64,000 bases of DNA from Methylovirgula sp. HY1 (GCF_019343105.1 NZ_CP073764.1:682001-746000); one strand, 5' to 3'; counted from the first letter of the stretch, positions 46,493 through 55,923 are shown. Numbers and translations are program-made. The notes: generated from the sequence alone by a model not told the origin.

Positions 46493-46876
46493 TCATCGCA
46501 CCCGCGCCCATTGTTGATCGCCGCAAAATAGGCCGCCTAAGGCACAGCCCTCGACTCTGAGCTTGCCGTCTCCAATCAGCGATATGTTGCCGGAATAGCG
46601 TTGGCCGGCGACAATATCGACGATGATTCCAGACCATTCATTGCCATGCGGCTTCATATCATAGAAAATTTCTCGGCCGATCGTTGGATCCTGGGGGCTC
46701 GTGGTCGAAGCAACGAAACCGCACAAATTGTCGCCGCAGGGTCGGATCGCAACGGTGGTCGAGCCGTCGGAGGTACGCCATTCGCCGACAGGATCCGCCG
46801 ACGCCAACGTCGGCCCGATAGAGATCAGCGTGGCCGAAGCAACCGACGCGAGCGCGAGCATGGTATGAGTTTTCAT
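46493..46876 (-). CDS. Secreted DUF2147 family protein
   Basis: 127 residues from the ATG at 46876 (GGAGGATATT upstream). A signal peptide ends at TLASA-DPVG. The mature protein begins VGEWRTSDGSTTVAIRPCGDNLCGF, typical of DUF2147, and ends with CALGGLFCGDQQWARVR. Four Cys in the mature part probably form disulfides. Function unknown, periplasmic. Confidence 0.87.
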   Translation of the reverse strand: MKTHTMLALASVASATLISIGPTLASADPVGEWRTSDGSTTVAIRPCGDNLCGFVASTTSPQDPTIGREIFYDMKPHGNEWSGIIVDIVAGQRYSGNISLIGDGKLRVEGCALGGLFCGDQQWARVR

Positions 46877-46987
46877 AATATCCTCCTCTCCAGTCACTGA
46901 AAAGCCAGATGGCTTTGGTCACATGGAGAATGCCGAAGCGGCCCCAAAGTTTTCCAGCCTCTATCACACCGGCGCAAAGGCTTTTTC

Positions 46988-47860
46988 ATGATCGTTCTTG
47001 AATCGGGCACGACACGCGCCGAGATTGACCTCGAGGGTGCTGAGATCAAGCTTTTGAATGTCGGCGGCACATCATTGCTTTGGCAGGCCGATCCCTCTGT
47101 GTGGCCGGAAACTGCGCCGCTTCTCTTTCCCGTCGTCGGCTGGACAAGAAATGGGCAGGAGAGGGTGGGCGGAAGAACCTACCCGCTGGGTCTGCATGGC
47201 TTTGCCCGCGCGCGGAACTTCGAAATCGTCGGCCAGGAAAAAAACGCAGTGCGCCTGCAGCTCATAAGCGACGCTGTAACGCTTGCGCTCTATCCCTTCG
47301 ATTTCAGCTTCACGGTCGAACACCGCCTGTCGGACAGGGGCCTGCAAACCATTTTCGAAATCGCCAATACGGGCGAACATGCGATGCCTTATGCCTGCGG
47401 TTTCCATCCTGGCTTTCGTTGGCCCTTCGCTGGCGGCGCGCCGGATACTTATCGCATTCATTTTCCCTCAGCCGAAGATCCGCTTGTGCCGGAAATCGCG
47501 GCGGGCGGATTCATCTCACAGCGTAGGCGCCGTCTGCCGCTCGAAGGAAAAGTGCTGCCGCTCGCAGCAAAGCTTTTCGAAAATGATGCGCTGTGTTTCT
47601 TGAATGCGCGCAGCCACGGACTGCGATTTGAAGCGCCCAATGGCGCCGCGATCACGCTCGAAACAGAAGATTTCCCGCATCTGGCGCTATGGTGCCGGCC
47701 TGGGCATGGCTATCTCTGCCTCGAAGTTTGGACCGGCTATAGCGATCCCGAAGATTTTATCGGCGATCTTTTCGAAAAGCCGTCGATGCGTGTTCTCGTA
47801 CCCGGCGAACGGGCTCGCCATGCTGCGACTTATTCTTACGTGCCACCTTCCGGTGGTTGA
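46988..47860 (+). CDS. Aldose 1-epimerase family protein
   Basis: 290 residues of the galactose-mutarotase superfamily: LLWQADPSVWPETAPLLFPVVG, GLHGFARARNFEIV with a conserved His, and CGFHPGFRWPF with the second conserved His. Most similar to the YeaD/LacX group, which acts on sugars or sugar phosphates. Its last 25 bases overlap the 3' end of draG on the opposite strand. Confidence 0.87.
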   Translation: MIVLESGTTRAEIDLEGAEIKLLNVGGTSLLWQADPSVWPETAPLLFPVVGWTRNGQERVGGRTYPLGLHGFARARNFEIVGQEKNAVRLQLISDAVTLALYPFDFSFTVEHRLSDRGLQTIFEIANTGEHAMPYACGFHPGFRWPFAGGAPDTYRIHFPSAEDPLVPEIAAGGFISQRRRRLPLEGKVLPLAAKLFENDALCFLNARSHGLRFEAPNGAAITLETEDFPHLALWCRPGHGYLCLEVWTGYSDPEDFIGDLFEKPSMRVLVPGERARHAATYSYVPPSGG

Positions 47861-48741
47861 GCTGCCAAGGCCAATAATTGCGGCACTTGGGCCTTGATCT
47901 CCGCGACGATCTTTCGGTCGAGCCGATCGAGCCATGCCTGCGGAATTGCGCGCATGCCGTAAGTGGCGCCAGCGAGCATGCCCGCCAACGCGCCGGTCGT
48001 GTCGGCATCACCGCCCTGATTGACGGTGGCGATAAGGCAATCGGCAAAATTCTCCGTCGCGAAATAATAGTGAAGGACCGTCTGCATGGTCTCCACGACA
48101 TAGGCGGATGAGAGGCCAGGGTAGGGCACAAAGCGCAACGCCGGAACGCGCGCTTGCAATGTCTCGGCGTAAAGCCGCAGCGCGGCGCGATCCGCACCGA
48201 GAATGAGTGCCTGCGTCATCTCGACAAAGGCGCATGCCGCGGCGTCCGACAATGGATGATGATGGGTGATATGGGATTGCGCGACGGTCCAGGCCGCCGC
48301 TTGCTCACGCCGACCGAGAGTCGCTAATGCGATGGGCAAGACTCGCATCGCGGCGCCATTGCCGGCATCGCCCTCCGATGGCGCGCCTTCGAAGGTGCCT
48401 TGCGCAATATAGCGCCTGATCCCCCGCCGGCAGGTGTTGCCGACATCGATAGGGTCCGATTTGAGCCAGGCCGCGAATTCCTCGCAAATGTCGCGGATAT
48501 CGCACGTGCCGCAACGGATCAAAGAGCGGCTGAGGGCAAGCGCCATTTCGGTGTCATCGGTCACCTGGCCCGGCTTCAGGCGCAGCCAGCCGCCGCCGGA
48601 GATGCTGCGATGAACGCCATGCGTTTGCGCGATCTCCGCCTTGGTCATGAATTCGACGGTTGCACCAAGGGCGTCGCCGATCGCAAGGCCGAGAAAGGCG
48701 GCCTGGGCGCGGTCGAAAACATCTGGGGACATCGGTCGCAT
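47836..48741 (-). CDS. draG: ADP-ribosyl-[dinitrogen reductase] glycohydrolase DraG
   Basis: 301 residues. The ADP-ribosylglycohydrolase fold is clear: AFLGLAIGDALGATVEFM, GQVTDDTEMALALSRSL with metal-binding Asp residues, GNGAAMRVLPIA, and VNQGGDADTTGALAGMLAG near the C-terminus. DraG removes ADP-ribose from the nitrogenase iron protein and so reactivates it. It follows draT by 34 bases in one operon. The substrate NifH is not encoded in this window. Confidence 0.93.
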   Translation of the reverse strand: MRPMSPDVFDRAQAAFLGLAIGDALGATVEFMTKAEIAQTHGVHRSISGGGWLRLKPGQVTDDTEMALALSRSLIRCGTCDIRDICEEFAAWLKSDPIDVGNTCRRGIRRYIAQGTFEGAPSEGDAGNGAAMRVLPIALATLGRREQAAAWTVAQSHITHHHPLSDAAACAFVEMTQALILGADRAALRLYAETLQARVPALRFVPYPGLSSAYVVETMQTVLHYYFATENFADCLIATVNQGGDADTTGALAGMLAGATYGMRAIPQAWLDRLDRKIVAEIKAQVPQLLALAAQPPEGGT

Positions 48742-48775
48742 GGTCTGTCCGGCGGCAAAAGCCGTGCCGCGGTGC

Positions 48776-49648
48776 TCACATCACGCTGGTCTGCACGAGA
48801 TAGTCGCCGCCAACGACCAAATATTCGCTCTCGCCCTTGAGCGCATGCATGGGCAAAAGCGTATTGAAGAAGACGAGCTTCTGCAGCGGAACCTCGACGC
48901 TCAAAATCATGTCGCCGAAACAGGAAGCGACGTCGCGCTCGCGCGAGAAAGACACGAGATTGTTGAGCCGCATCACGACATGAGTCTTGTCGATGCTTTG
49001 CGCGATACGATGCTCAGCGAAGGAATTGATGCCGCGAAAAAGCGTCAGATGGGTGATGCCTGGATGCAGTTGCGGGGCGGCCCATTGGCAGAACTCATAG
49101 AGCAGATCGAGCTGGGTATAGATCGAATTATTGTGGAACCGGCTCGCCATCTTCTCTTCGATATAAGCGGTCCAGGCGCCCGTCGAAATCCGGCAGATCG
49201 GCTCCTTGTGATAGGTCGGGAAAATGCCGAAACGGCTTTCCACCCAGCCTTTGAGAACCGCGCCCTCGGCACCGTTGCTGTCGAAAGCCCAGCCGCGAAT
49301 GAGATCGAGATAGGATGACCGGTAACGTCGTGCCGCGGCGCCAATGCGGACCGGATCGCGCTGCTGCTCCGGCTCGAGACCGAACATCGCCTTCATGTAG
49401 TTGTCGAAGGCCTCGCCCGCCTCAGCGATCGAGCCAGCCAATCCGAGCATTTCGAACAGCTTCGGATTCATCTCCCGAAGTCCGAAAATATGGACGGGAC
49501 AAGGCTCGGCGTTGAAGTCGCAACTCGCCAAAAAATCGGTTGGAAGGCCGACAAAATTGGTGGAATGGCCAATGACTCGCGGCGGATCGCCGATTTCTTC
49601 GGCGCCCTCACTGAGCTGATGGGAAGAGATTTCGTCCGATGCTGCCAT
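48776..49648 (-). CDS. draT: NAD-dinitrogen-reductase ADP-ribosyltransferase DraT
   Basis: 290 residues, close to the family length. Recognisable DraT segments are STNFVGLPTDFLASCDFN, HIFGLREMNPKLFEML, FHNNSIYTQLDLLYEFCQW and LFRGINSF. The enzyme attaches ADP-ribose to an Arg of the iron protein (NifH) when ammonium or darkness signals stop nitrogen fixation. It lies between nifK and draG on one strand, the order nifK-draT-draG. Confidence 0.93.
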   Translation of the reverse strand: MAASDEISSHQLSEGAEEIGDPPRVIGHSTNFVGLPTDFLASCDFNAEPCPVHIFGLREMNPKLFEMLGLAGSIAEAGEAFDNYMKAMFGLEPEQQRDPVRIGAAARRYRSSYLDLIRGWAFDSNGAEGAVLKGWVESRFGIFPTYHKEPICRISTGAWTAYIEEKMASRFHNNSIYTQLDLLYEFCQWAAPQLHPGITHLTLFRGINSFAEHRIAQSIDKTHVVMRLNNLVSFSRERDVASCFGDMILSVEVPLQKLVFFNTLLPMHALKGESEYLVVGGDYLVQTSVM

Positions 49649-49943
49649 GAGCCAAGACTATATATGGCTCGCGGAGCTTAGCCGCCTCAAAAATTGCAGA
49701 TTTGAACGGACGCAAATGGGTCGGGAAAAATTGACTAGGGGTGCCGCGCTCGCGGGCGGCTCGCCGAAGGCCGGAGCCGGGCAAGGGCCATTCACCACAC
49801 GGTCGGCCCGGCGCAGGAAGGAGACCTAACCCACGCCTAGCCTCCGTGCGATGAAGGCCGTTCCGCCAAGCGAGGACGGCGGAACGAAAGTCTCGGCCGG
49901 CGCCTCAAGCGTTTCCGAGCTGAGCGCCGGCCGCTTAAATGCG
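49649..49943. other. nifK-draT intergenic region
   Basis: 295 bases without a gene. It has a hairpin GTTCCGCC / GGCGGAAC (49860-49885, ten-base loop) downstream of nifK that could act as a transcript end or processing site; no T-run is present on either side. Confidence 0.45.
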
Positions 49944-51503
49944 TCAGCGAATAATATCGAAACTGTAATCGCTATAGGCCGGGACGATGGTGGTGCGATC
50001 GATCTGCGTGAAAATCGCGTCGAGCAGCTTCACGAGCACATTAAGGCCACCTTGATAGCCCCACAGCGGAAAGCGGTGATGGTGATGGCGGTCGAAGATC
50101 GGGAAGCCGATCCGGATCAGCGGCGTCCCGGTGTCGCGCTCGAGATATTTCCCATAAGTATTGCCGATGAGAAAATCCACCGGCGCGGTGAAGAGCAGCG
50201 AGCGCATATGCCAGAGGTCGCGGTTGGGGTAGACTTGGCAATTGGCGCCATAGGGTGAGCTCGCAAACAGCGCCTTTACTTTTTCTTCCCAGTCTTTACT
50301 GCCGTTTGTCGCCAGCACATGGGTCGGCTCGGCACCGAGTTCGAGAAGGAAGCCAGCCAAGCCCAGGCAGAGATCGGGATCGCCATAGATCGCGAATTTC
50401 TTGCCGTGAATATGGGCCTGCGAATCGGCCATGGCATCGACGAGGCGGCCGCGTTCCAGGCGCAATTCGTCGCCGACAGGCTTGCCGGTGATGCGCGCGA
50501 TCTCCAGCAGGAATGCGTCCGTCGCCTGGACGCCCACGGGATGATTGAAAGCCTTCACCTCCTGGCCATGGTTGGCAATGAAGGTGAGCGTCTTCTGGGT
50601 CGAGAACTCCTGCATCGAGATCGTCGCCTTGGCGTGAATCGCCTCGGCCGTATCGACGAGCGTCGTGCCGCCGGAATACATGCGAAAATGACCATCCGTC
50701 GGCGTGTCATAGACATCGCTGTTATCAGCGAGGATCGTATGCGCGACGCCCATCAGGTCGAGGATGCGGTGGATCTCGCGCAGATTGCCGACCGTGTAGG
50801 GATCGAAGCCGCCGATGAAATTGATCTTGTCGTTCGCGACCCGTTCGAGCTTTGGCGCCGTCCCAGCCTTGCCGTCCCAGAAATGTTCGAGAATGCCCTT
50901 CAACATATTGTCATAGCCGGTGACATGGCTGCCGACGAAGGCGGGCGTATGGGCGAAAGGAACATCGAATTCCTTGGGGACCGAGCCTTTCTCCTTGGCG
51001 TTCTTGATGAAGGCATTGAGGTCGTCGCCGATTACCTCGGCCATGCAGGTCGTGGAAACCGAAATCATCGCGGGATTATAAAGGCTATAGGTATTGGCGA
51101 GCCCATCAATCATATTGTTGAGGCCGCCAAAGACCGCCGCGTCTTCCGTCATCGAGGAAGAAACGCAGGAGCTCGGCTCCTTGAAATGGCGCGATAAATG
51201 GCTGCGATAATAGGCGACGCAGCCCTGCGAGCCATGAACGAAGGGCATTGTGCCCTCAAAGCCCGATGCGCAGAATACCGCGCCCAGCGGCTGGCAGCCC
51301 TTGGAGGGGTTCACGACCAAGGCCTCGCGCTTGAAATTCAGCTCCTGATACTCGGGCGTCTTCATCCATTCGGTGATGCGCTCGACTTCGCCCGGCAAAG
51401 GTAGATTTTCGAAATTCTTGCGCTTGTTCGCGAACATCTGCCGATATTCCGGCTGCCGGAACAAATCGAAATGGTCGAGGACGTGATCGGCATTCTGCGG
51501 CAT
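49944..51503 (-). CDS. nifK: Nitrogenase molybdenum-iron protein beta chain NifK
   Basis: 519 residues from the ATG at 51503 with GAGGGG upstream; the longer open frame is AT-rich and not NifK-like. The three P-cluster ligands fall exactly at Cys70 (SKGCQPLGA), Cys95 (HGSQGC) and Cys153 ([13 protein letters not shown]), the same numbers as in Azotobacter NifK. The vnf/anf-type beta chains are shorter and lack the long N-terminus seen here, so this is the Mo type. NifK pairs with NifD to form the MoFe protein that reduces N2. The gene has no nifD or nifH upstream, which is unusual because nifHDK is normally one operon. Confidence 0.95.
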   Translation of the reverse strand: MPQNADHVLDHFDLFRQPEYRQMFANKRKNFENLPLPGEVERITEWMKTPEYQELNFKREALVVNPSKGCQPLGAVFCASGFEGTMPFVHGSQGCVAYYRSHLSRHFKEPSSCVSSSMTEDAAVFGGLNNMIDGLANTYSLYNPAMISVSTTCMAEVIGDDLNAFIKNAKEKGSVPKEFDVPFAHTPAFVGSHVTGYDNMLKGILEHFWDGKAGTAPKLERVANDKINFIGGFDPYTVGNLREIHRILDLMGVAHTILADNSDVYDTPTDGHFRMYSGGTTLVDTAEAIHAKATISMQEFSTQKTLTFIANHGQEVKAFNHPVGVQATDAFLLEIARITGKPVGDELRLERGRLVDAMADSQAHIHGKKFAIYGDPDLCLGLAGFLLELGAEPTHVLATNGSKDWEEKVKALFASSPYGANCQVYPNRDLWHMRSLLFTAPVDFLIGNTYGKYLERDTGTPLIRIGFPIFDRHHHHRFPLWGYQGGLNVLVKLLDAIFTQIDRTTIVPAYSDYSFDIIR

Positions 51504-52292
51504 TTGCAACCCCTCGAGATCCGCGTATGGATAGTGACATAAATCTATGTATCTCTGCGAATATACGCGGATATACATAGTAAGTCTCAAGCCTATATAA
51601 AATTACGTTTCATTGTTCCGGATCATATGTCCGTACTTTACGTAACAACTACGGATATTTTGCTATATATTATAGCATTATCCGATATATAAGCTTGACA
51701 AGCAGTAATTGAGCTAAAGTATTAGCCCATGTCAATATATGTATAAATCGTGACAAGGTGAAAATTCATGCATTTATTTCGACAATTTTTGTATTTTTGT
51801 GTTGGGAGGGATACAGCGATTTGACGCGTTCGAAACAACGAGACATTCGGGCGCAAAATCCGACAATATTTTTCGAGCGTTCAACGCCCGATCTTCGCCC
51901 GATTGGCTCGCGCGCGGATGCCGATGCAGGCGCCAACACCTTCAAAATAGAAGGATGGTGCCGCGCCGTTGTGCCGGTGTAGGATCTTTTGTCTTGCGCC
52001 TAAGCGGAAGACGTCGCCACGCCGACATGATCGTCATGGGCTTGTCGCCTTTGCCTTGCGGCAAAGGCCGGGATGGGGCCTGCCGACGGCAAAGCGTGTC
52101 GGGCTTGCGTCAAAATGGCGGATGCACGGAAAATGGCCGCCGCGACCTGTCGCTAAATTGACGGCGCCTCTGCGGCTGGCAGCGAAATTGTTCGGGTTGA
52201 AACGTCCTGCCGCGGCACAGCCTCTTCGCCAAAATGCTTGGCGTCGCGCAGCGGTCGATTTGTCGCAGGAAAGGTGGTTGTGCGTCGCGCCG
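51504..52292. other. Region upstream of nifK; AT-rich, no gene supported
   Basis: 789 bases. The part at about 51530-51800 is strongly AT-rich with several TATA-rich palindromes (CTATGTAT...ATACATAG at 51545-51580). It has one TGT-N10-ACA match (51740-51755), the form of a NifA activator site, about 237 bases before the nifK start. No clear GG-N10-GC sigma-54 promoter was found in between. The GC-rich part (51900-52290) shows no recognisable gene in any frame. Confidence 0.45.
51740..51755. promoter_or_regulatory. Possible NifA binding site (TGT-N10-ACA)
   Basis: TGT, ten bases (ATAAATCGTG), ACA. NifA sites have this form and typically lie 80-250 bases upstream of sigma-54 promoters. A chance match in an AT-rich stretch is quite possible, and the expected promoter was not seen. 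Confidence 0.3.
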
Positions 52293-52586
52293 CTATTTGC
52301 CCGCGCCGGTGCAAGGACTGAGCGAGGAGTCATGGCGCAGGCCCATGATCGTGCCGGTCGGTGAATAGTCGATCCCGCCGCGCAAAGTTTGGCTAGGCGC
52401 GCTCAGCTGTGCGACTTGAGCCTGGATCTGGGCCACGAAATGCGCCAGCGCGCCGTCCTTCTTCGACGCGTAACGCAGCAAATCGGCGCCGGCCACGAAA
52501 AGCACCGCGACCACCGAGAGAGCCAGCGCTAGGCTTTCGAAACTCGAACCACCCTCATGACGCGAAAAGCGCCCCAGGACCGACAT
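52293..52586 (-). CDS. Small Flp/TadE-like prepilin
   Basis: 97 residues from the ATG at 52586, eight bases after AAAGGG (the ATG at 52595 is directly next to it). It has a short basic start, a GG-SSFES sequence with Glu at position five after a Gly, and a hydrophobic segment SLALALSVVAVLFVAGADLL. This arrangement resembles prepilin peptidase sites of Flp-type pilins, although the usual Tyr after Glu is replaced by Ser. No tad/cpa genes are near. Function uncertain. Confidence 0.5.
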   Translation of the reverse strand: MSVLGRFSRHEGGSSFESLALALSVVAVLFVAGADLLRYASKKDGALAHFVAQIQAQVAQLSAPSQTLRGGIDYSPTGTIMGLRHDSSLSPCTGAGK

Positions 52587-52606
52587 GCCACTCATCCCTT
52601 TGCTAG

Positions 52607-52678
52607 AGCGCTTTCCGATCCGGCGGACTCACCAGATCGAGAGAAAAATGCTCGAAATCAATAAGTTGGAGCATGGTC
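52607..52678. repeat. Dispersed palindromic repeat, family B, copy 3
   Basis: AGAGCGCTTTCCGATCCGG, GGACTCACC, AGATCGAGAG, CAATAAGTTGGAGCATG in the same order as in the copies at 7744 and 23895. It overlaps the left end of the 54-bp palindrome that follows. Confidence 0.72.
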
Positions 52679-52723
52679 TTGGCGAGACATCGGCTATAGC
52701 CGGTGTCTCGCCAAGACCATGCT
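52670..52723. repeat. 54-bp near-perfect palindrome
   Basis: Two 27-base arms starting AGCATGGTCTTGGCGAGACA pair with a single mismatch and no loop. It lies between the 3' end of parE and the 5' side of the prepilin gene, and would form a very stable hairpin in RNA. It shares CATCGG-TATAG-CCG design with family C. Confidence 0.8.
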
Positions 52724-52840
52724 CTAAGTCCCGGCAAGGATGAGAGGGTGAGGTTAATAGCAGGTTGATGAGATCGGTAAAAATTCGTCAAATGCCCCTG
52801 GTGGCGCCCTCGGGTCTCGCGACGTTGGGAAGCGTCGTTC

Positions 52841-54895
52841 TCACACCACGACGAGCTCGACGGCAAAGGGGGCGCGCTCCTGGATGAAGGTAAAGCGCGC
52901 ATCAGGCTTATTGCCCATCAGCCTTTCGACCGAGTCGGCCGTCTCTTCCTTGTCCTCGGGTGTCACGACCACGCGCAACAGCGAGCGCGTGCGGATGTCC
53001 ATCGTTGTTTCTTTGAGCTGCGCCGGCATCATTTCTCCGAGCCCTTTGAACCGGCTCACTTCGATCTTGCCGCGCCCGGTCAGAACTTTCTTGATGATCT
53101 CTTCGCGATGGGCATCGTCACGGGCATAGGCGTGGGTCGCGCCCTGCGTCAGCCGATAGAGCGGTGGTACGGCAAGATAGAGATGCCCGCCTTCGATGAG
53201 CTTCGGCATCTGTCGATAGAAGAAAGTGATGAGCAGCGAGGCGATATGCGCCCCGTCGACATCCGCATCGGTCATGACGATGATCTTCTCGTAGCGGAGA
53301 TCCTCATCCCTATATTGGGTGCCGGTGCCGCAGCCGAGCGCCTGGACGAGGTCGCCGAGCTGCTGATTGCTGGAGAGCTTGTCGCGCGTCGCGCTCGCGA
53401 CATTCAGGATCTTGCCGCGCAAGGGCAGGATCGCCTGGTTCATCCGGTCGCGCGCCTGTTTGGCCGAGCCGCCGGCGGAATCGCCTTCGACGATGAAGAG
53501 TTCGGACCCTTGCGCGCCATTGTTGGTGCAATCGGCGAGTTTGCCGGGCAGGCGCAGCTTGCGTCCGGCGCTCTTGCGCGCAACGTCTTTTTCGGCACGC
53601 CGGCGCAGCCTTTCTTCGGCCCGCTCGATCGTGAAATCGAGCATGCGCAAGGCAGCCGAAGGCGATGCGGCGAGCCAATGATCGAAGGCATCGCGCAGGG
53701 TCGTTTCGACGATGCGGGAGGCTTCCTGCGTCATCAGGCGGCTCTTGTTCTGGCCTTGGAATTCCGGCTCGCGCAAAAATACCGAGATCAGCGCGGCGCA
53801 CGAGGTCATGACATCGTCGCCGGTCAGCACCGCGGCGCGCTTGGCCTGGCCGATACGCTCGGCGTGATCCTTCAGGCCGCGCAAGAGCGCCGCGCGAAGA
53901 CCGGCCTCATGAGTGCCGCCATCGGGCGTCGGAATCGTATTGCAATAGGAATGGACGAAGCCATCGTCCTCGGCGAGCCAGGCGATCGCCCATTCGAGCG
54001 CGCCATGGCCACCGTCCTTCTCGACCTTGCCTGAAAAAATCTGCTCGGCGACGAGCGGCTTTCCCTCGATGTCCTGGGTCAGATAATCCTTGAGGCCGCC
54101 GGGGAAATGGAAGACGGCCTCGGCCGGAATTTCGGTGGCCGAGTCGAGCAGGGCAGGGGCGCAATGCCAGCGGATCTCGACACCGCCGTAGAGGTAGGCC
54201 TTGGCGCGCGCCATGCGAAAAAGTCGCGCCGGTTTGAATTTCGCGGCTTTGCCGAAAATCTCCGGATCGGGCGTGAAACGGACTTTGGTGCCGCGCCGGT
54301 TGGTGATCTTGCCGAGCGTCTCGAGCTTGCCCATCGGCTGGCCGCGCTCGAAAATTTGGCGATAGAGCATCTGGCCGCGCGCGACTTCGACTTCGAGCCG
54401 TTCGGATAAAGCATTGACGACCGAAACGCCGACGCCATGCAGACCTCCGGAGGTCTGATAGGCGCCGGAATCGAATTTCCCGCCGGCATGAAGCGTCGTC
54501 ATGATGACTTCGAGCGCCGATTTTTTCGGAAATTTCGGATGCGGATCGATCGGAATGCCGCGGCCATTGTCGATCACGCTCAAAAACCCGTCCGGCTCGA
54601 GCGTGACATCAATAAAGCTCGCATGCCCAGCGACCGCCTCGTCCATCGCATTGTCGAGGACCTCGGCGAAGAGATGATGCAGCGCGGCTTCATCCGTCCC
54701 GCCAATATACATGCCGGGCCGCCGCCGCACCGGTTCGAGCCCTTCGAGAACCTCGATGGACGCGGCCGTATAGGCCGCTTCGCCCGGCGTATGCGCGGCT
54801 GCGACCCGCAGGTTCTCCGCCGGCACTTTGCCCTTTGCCGCAGGCGTCGGCAGCTTGCGCGCCGTATGCCCGAAGAGATCCTGGGATTTCGCCAT
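52841..54895 (-). CDS. parE: DNA topoisomerase IV subunit B
   Basis: 684 residues. GHKL ATPase part with EVLDNAMDEAVAGHA, DNGRGIP and QTSGGLHGVGVSVVNALS, followed by the TOPRIM segment EGDSAGGSAKQARD and the acidic DADVDGAHI. Shorter than GyrB, and the linker pattern points to ParE. With ParC it separates linked daughter chromosomes. The start at 54895 has GAGG upstream. A mobile element begins about 50 bases upstream of the start and could influence its promoter. Confidence 0.93.
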   Translation of the reverse strand: MAKSQDLFGHTARKLPTPAAKGKVPAENLRVAAAHTPGEAAYTAASIEVLEGLEPVRRRPGMYIGGTDEAALHHLFAEVLDNAMDEAVAGHASFIDVTLEPDGFLSVIDNGRGIPIDPHPKFPKKSALEVIMTTLHAGGKFDSGAYQTSGGLHGVGVSVVNALSERLEVEVARGQMLYRQIFERGQPMGKLETLGKITNRRGTKVRFTPDPEIFGKAAKFKPARLFRMARAKAYLYGGVEIRWHCAPALLDSATEIPAEAVFHFPGGLKDYLTQDIEGKPLVAEQIFSGKVEKDGGHGALEWAIAWLAEDDGFVHSYCNTIPTPDGGTHEAGLRAALLRGLKDHAERIGQAKRAAVLTGDDVMTSCAALISVFLREPEFQGQNKSRLMTQEASRIVETTLRDAFDHWLAASPSAALRMLDFTIERAEERLRRRAEKDVARKSAGRKLRLPGKLADCTNNGAQGSELFIVEGDSAGGSAKQARDRMNQAILPLRGKILNVASATRDKLSSNQQLGDLVQALGCGTGTQYRDEDLRYEKIIVMTDADVDGAHIASLLITFFYRQMPKLIEGGHLYLAVPPLYRLTQGATHAYARDDAHREEIIKKVLTGRGKIEVSRFKGLGEMMPAQLKETTMDIRTRSLLRVVVTPEDKEETADSVERLMGNKPDARFTFIQERAPFAVELVVV

Positions 54896-55011
54896 TCGAT
54901 GCCTCGCCGAAGCTGATTCGTTCGTAAAGTCTAACCTAAGATAGGGGAATTATATACTTGACTCCCTCGACCTCTTGGCCTAGATTTAGGCCATAGACCG
55001 AGGGGCTGGCA

Positions 55012-55923
55012 ATGTCCAAGAGCACGATATCGACCTTCGAATTGTTCGCGATGTTTCCGGATCAGGAAACCGCCCGCGTCTATCTTGAAGGGCGCCTTTG
55101 GCCGAACGGCCCGCGCTGCCCCGTATGCGCATCTGGCGAGCGAATCACGGCGCGCAATGAAGGGTACTATCGTTGCAATGCGTGCAAAGAGGATTTTACG
55201 GTTCGCACCGGCACGATTTTCGAGCGCAGCCACGTTCCGTTGCATAAATGGATTTATGCGATGTATCTCCTTGTGACGGCGCGCAAAGGCATTTCGTCGA
55301 TGCAGCTCGCCAAAGAGATCGGGATCACGCAAAAGTCGGCGTGGTTCGTTCTGCACCGGCTTCGCGAGGCGTGCGGCCCAAAGCTTGAGAAGCTTCGCGG
55401 CATTATCGAGATCGATGAGACCTATATCGGCGGCCTTGAAGAAAATAAGCACGAATCCAAAAAGCTCAAGGCTGGCCGTGGCGCGGTTGGGAAGACGGCG
55501 GTGCTCGGTATGCGCGAACGCGGCGGTAGAGTCGTTGCCGGAACGGTCGACGAAGTGACGATGCACACCATCAAGTCTGCCATTGCCAAATATGTTGAGC
55601 CGGGATCGACAATCCATACGGATGATTCGCGAGTTTACAATGATCTGCCAGAGTTCGAGCATGAAGCGGTCAATCATAGTGCTGGCGAGTATGTGCGGGA
55701 CGATGTGACCACCAACGGCATCGAAAGCGTCTTTGCCGTTCTCAAGCGCGGCTTGGTCGGCGTCTATCATCACGCCAGCCCAAAGCATCTTGAGCGCTAT
55801 GTCGATGAATTCGCGTTTCGCTTGAACGAAGGTAACGTCAAGAACCATACGATGACGCGCCTTGAGAGCTTCGTCGATGGCACGGCAGGCAAACGCCTCA
55901 CGTATAAGGGATTGATCCAATGA
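55012..55923 (+). CDS. IS1595-family transposase (ISXO2-like)
   Basis: 303 residues: an N-terminal zinc ribbon (CPVCASG and CNACKEDF, about 38-62), a helix-turn-helix segment (SSMQLAKEIGITQKSAWFVLHRL) and the DDE-like ISXO2 domain with IIEIDETYIGG, TIHTDDSRVY and TNGIESVFAVLKRGL. The sequence looks complete, so it may be active. The next gene starts within its stop codon. Confidence 0.93.
   Translation: MSKSTISTFELFAMFPDQETARVYLEGRLWPNGPRCPVCASGERITARNEGYYRCNACKEDFTVRTGTIFERSHVPLHKWIYAMYLLVTARKGISSMQLAKEIGITQKSAWFVLHRLREACGPKLEKLRGIIEIDETYIGGLEENKHESKKLKAGRGAVGKTAVLGMRERGGRVVAGTVDEVTMHTIKSAIAKYVEPGSTIHTDDSRVYNDLPEFEHEAVNHSAGEYVRDDVTTNGIESVFAVLKRGLVGVYHHASPKHLERYVDEFAFRLNEGNVKNHTMTRLESFVDGTAGKRLTYKGLIQ

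Noticed and set aside
51504-51740. Sigma-54 promoter for nifK
   Set aside because: I looked for GG-N10-GC on the nifK strand and found no good match; only a possible NifA site further upstream is reported.
51758-52364. Small forward frames upstream of nifK
   Set aside because: No ribosome binding sites, biased composition and no family features.
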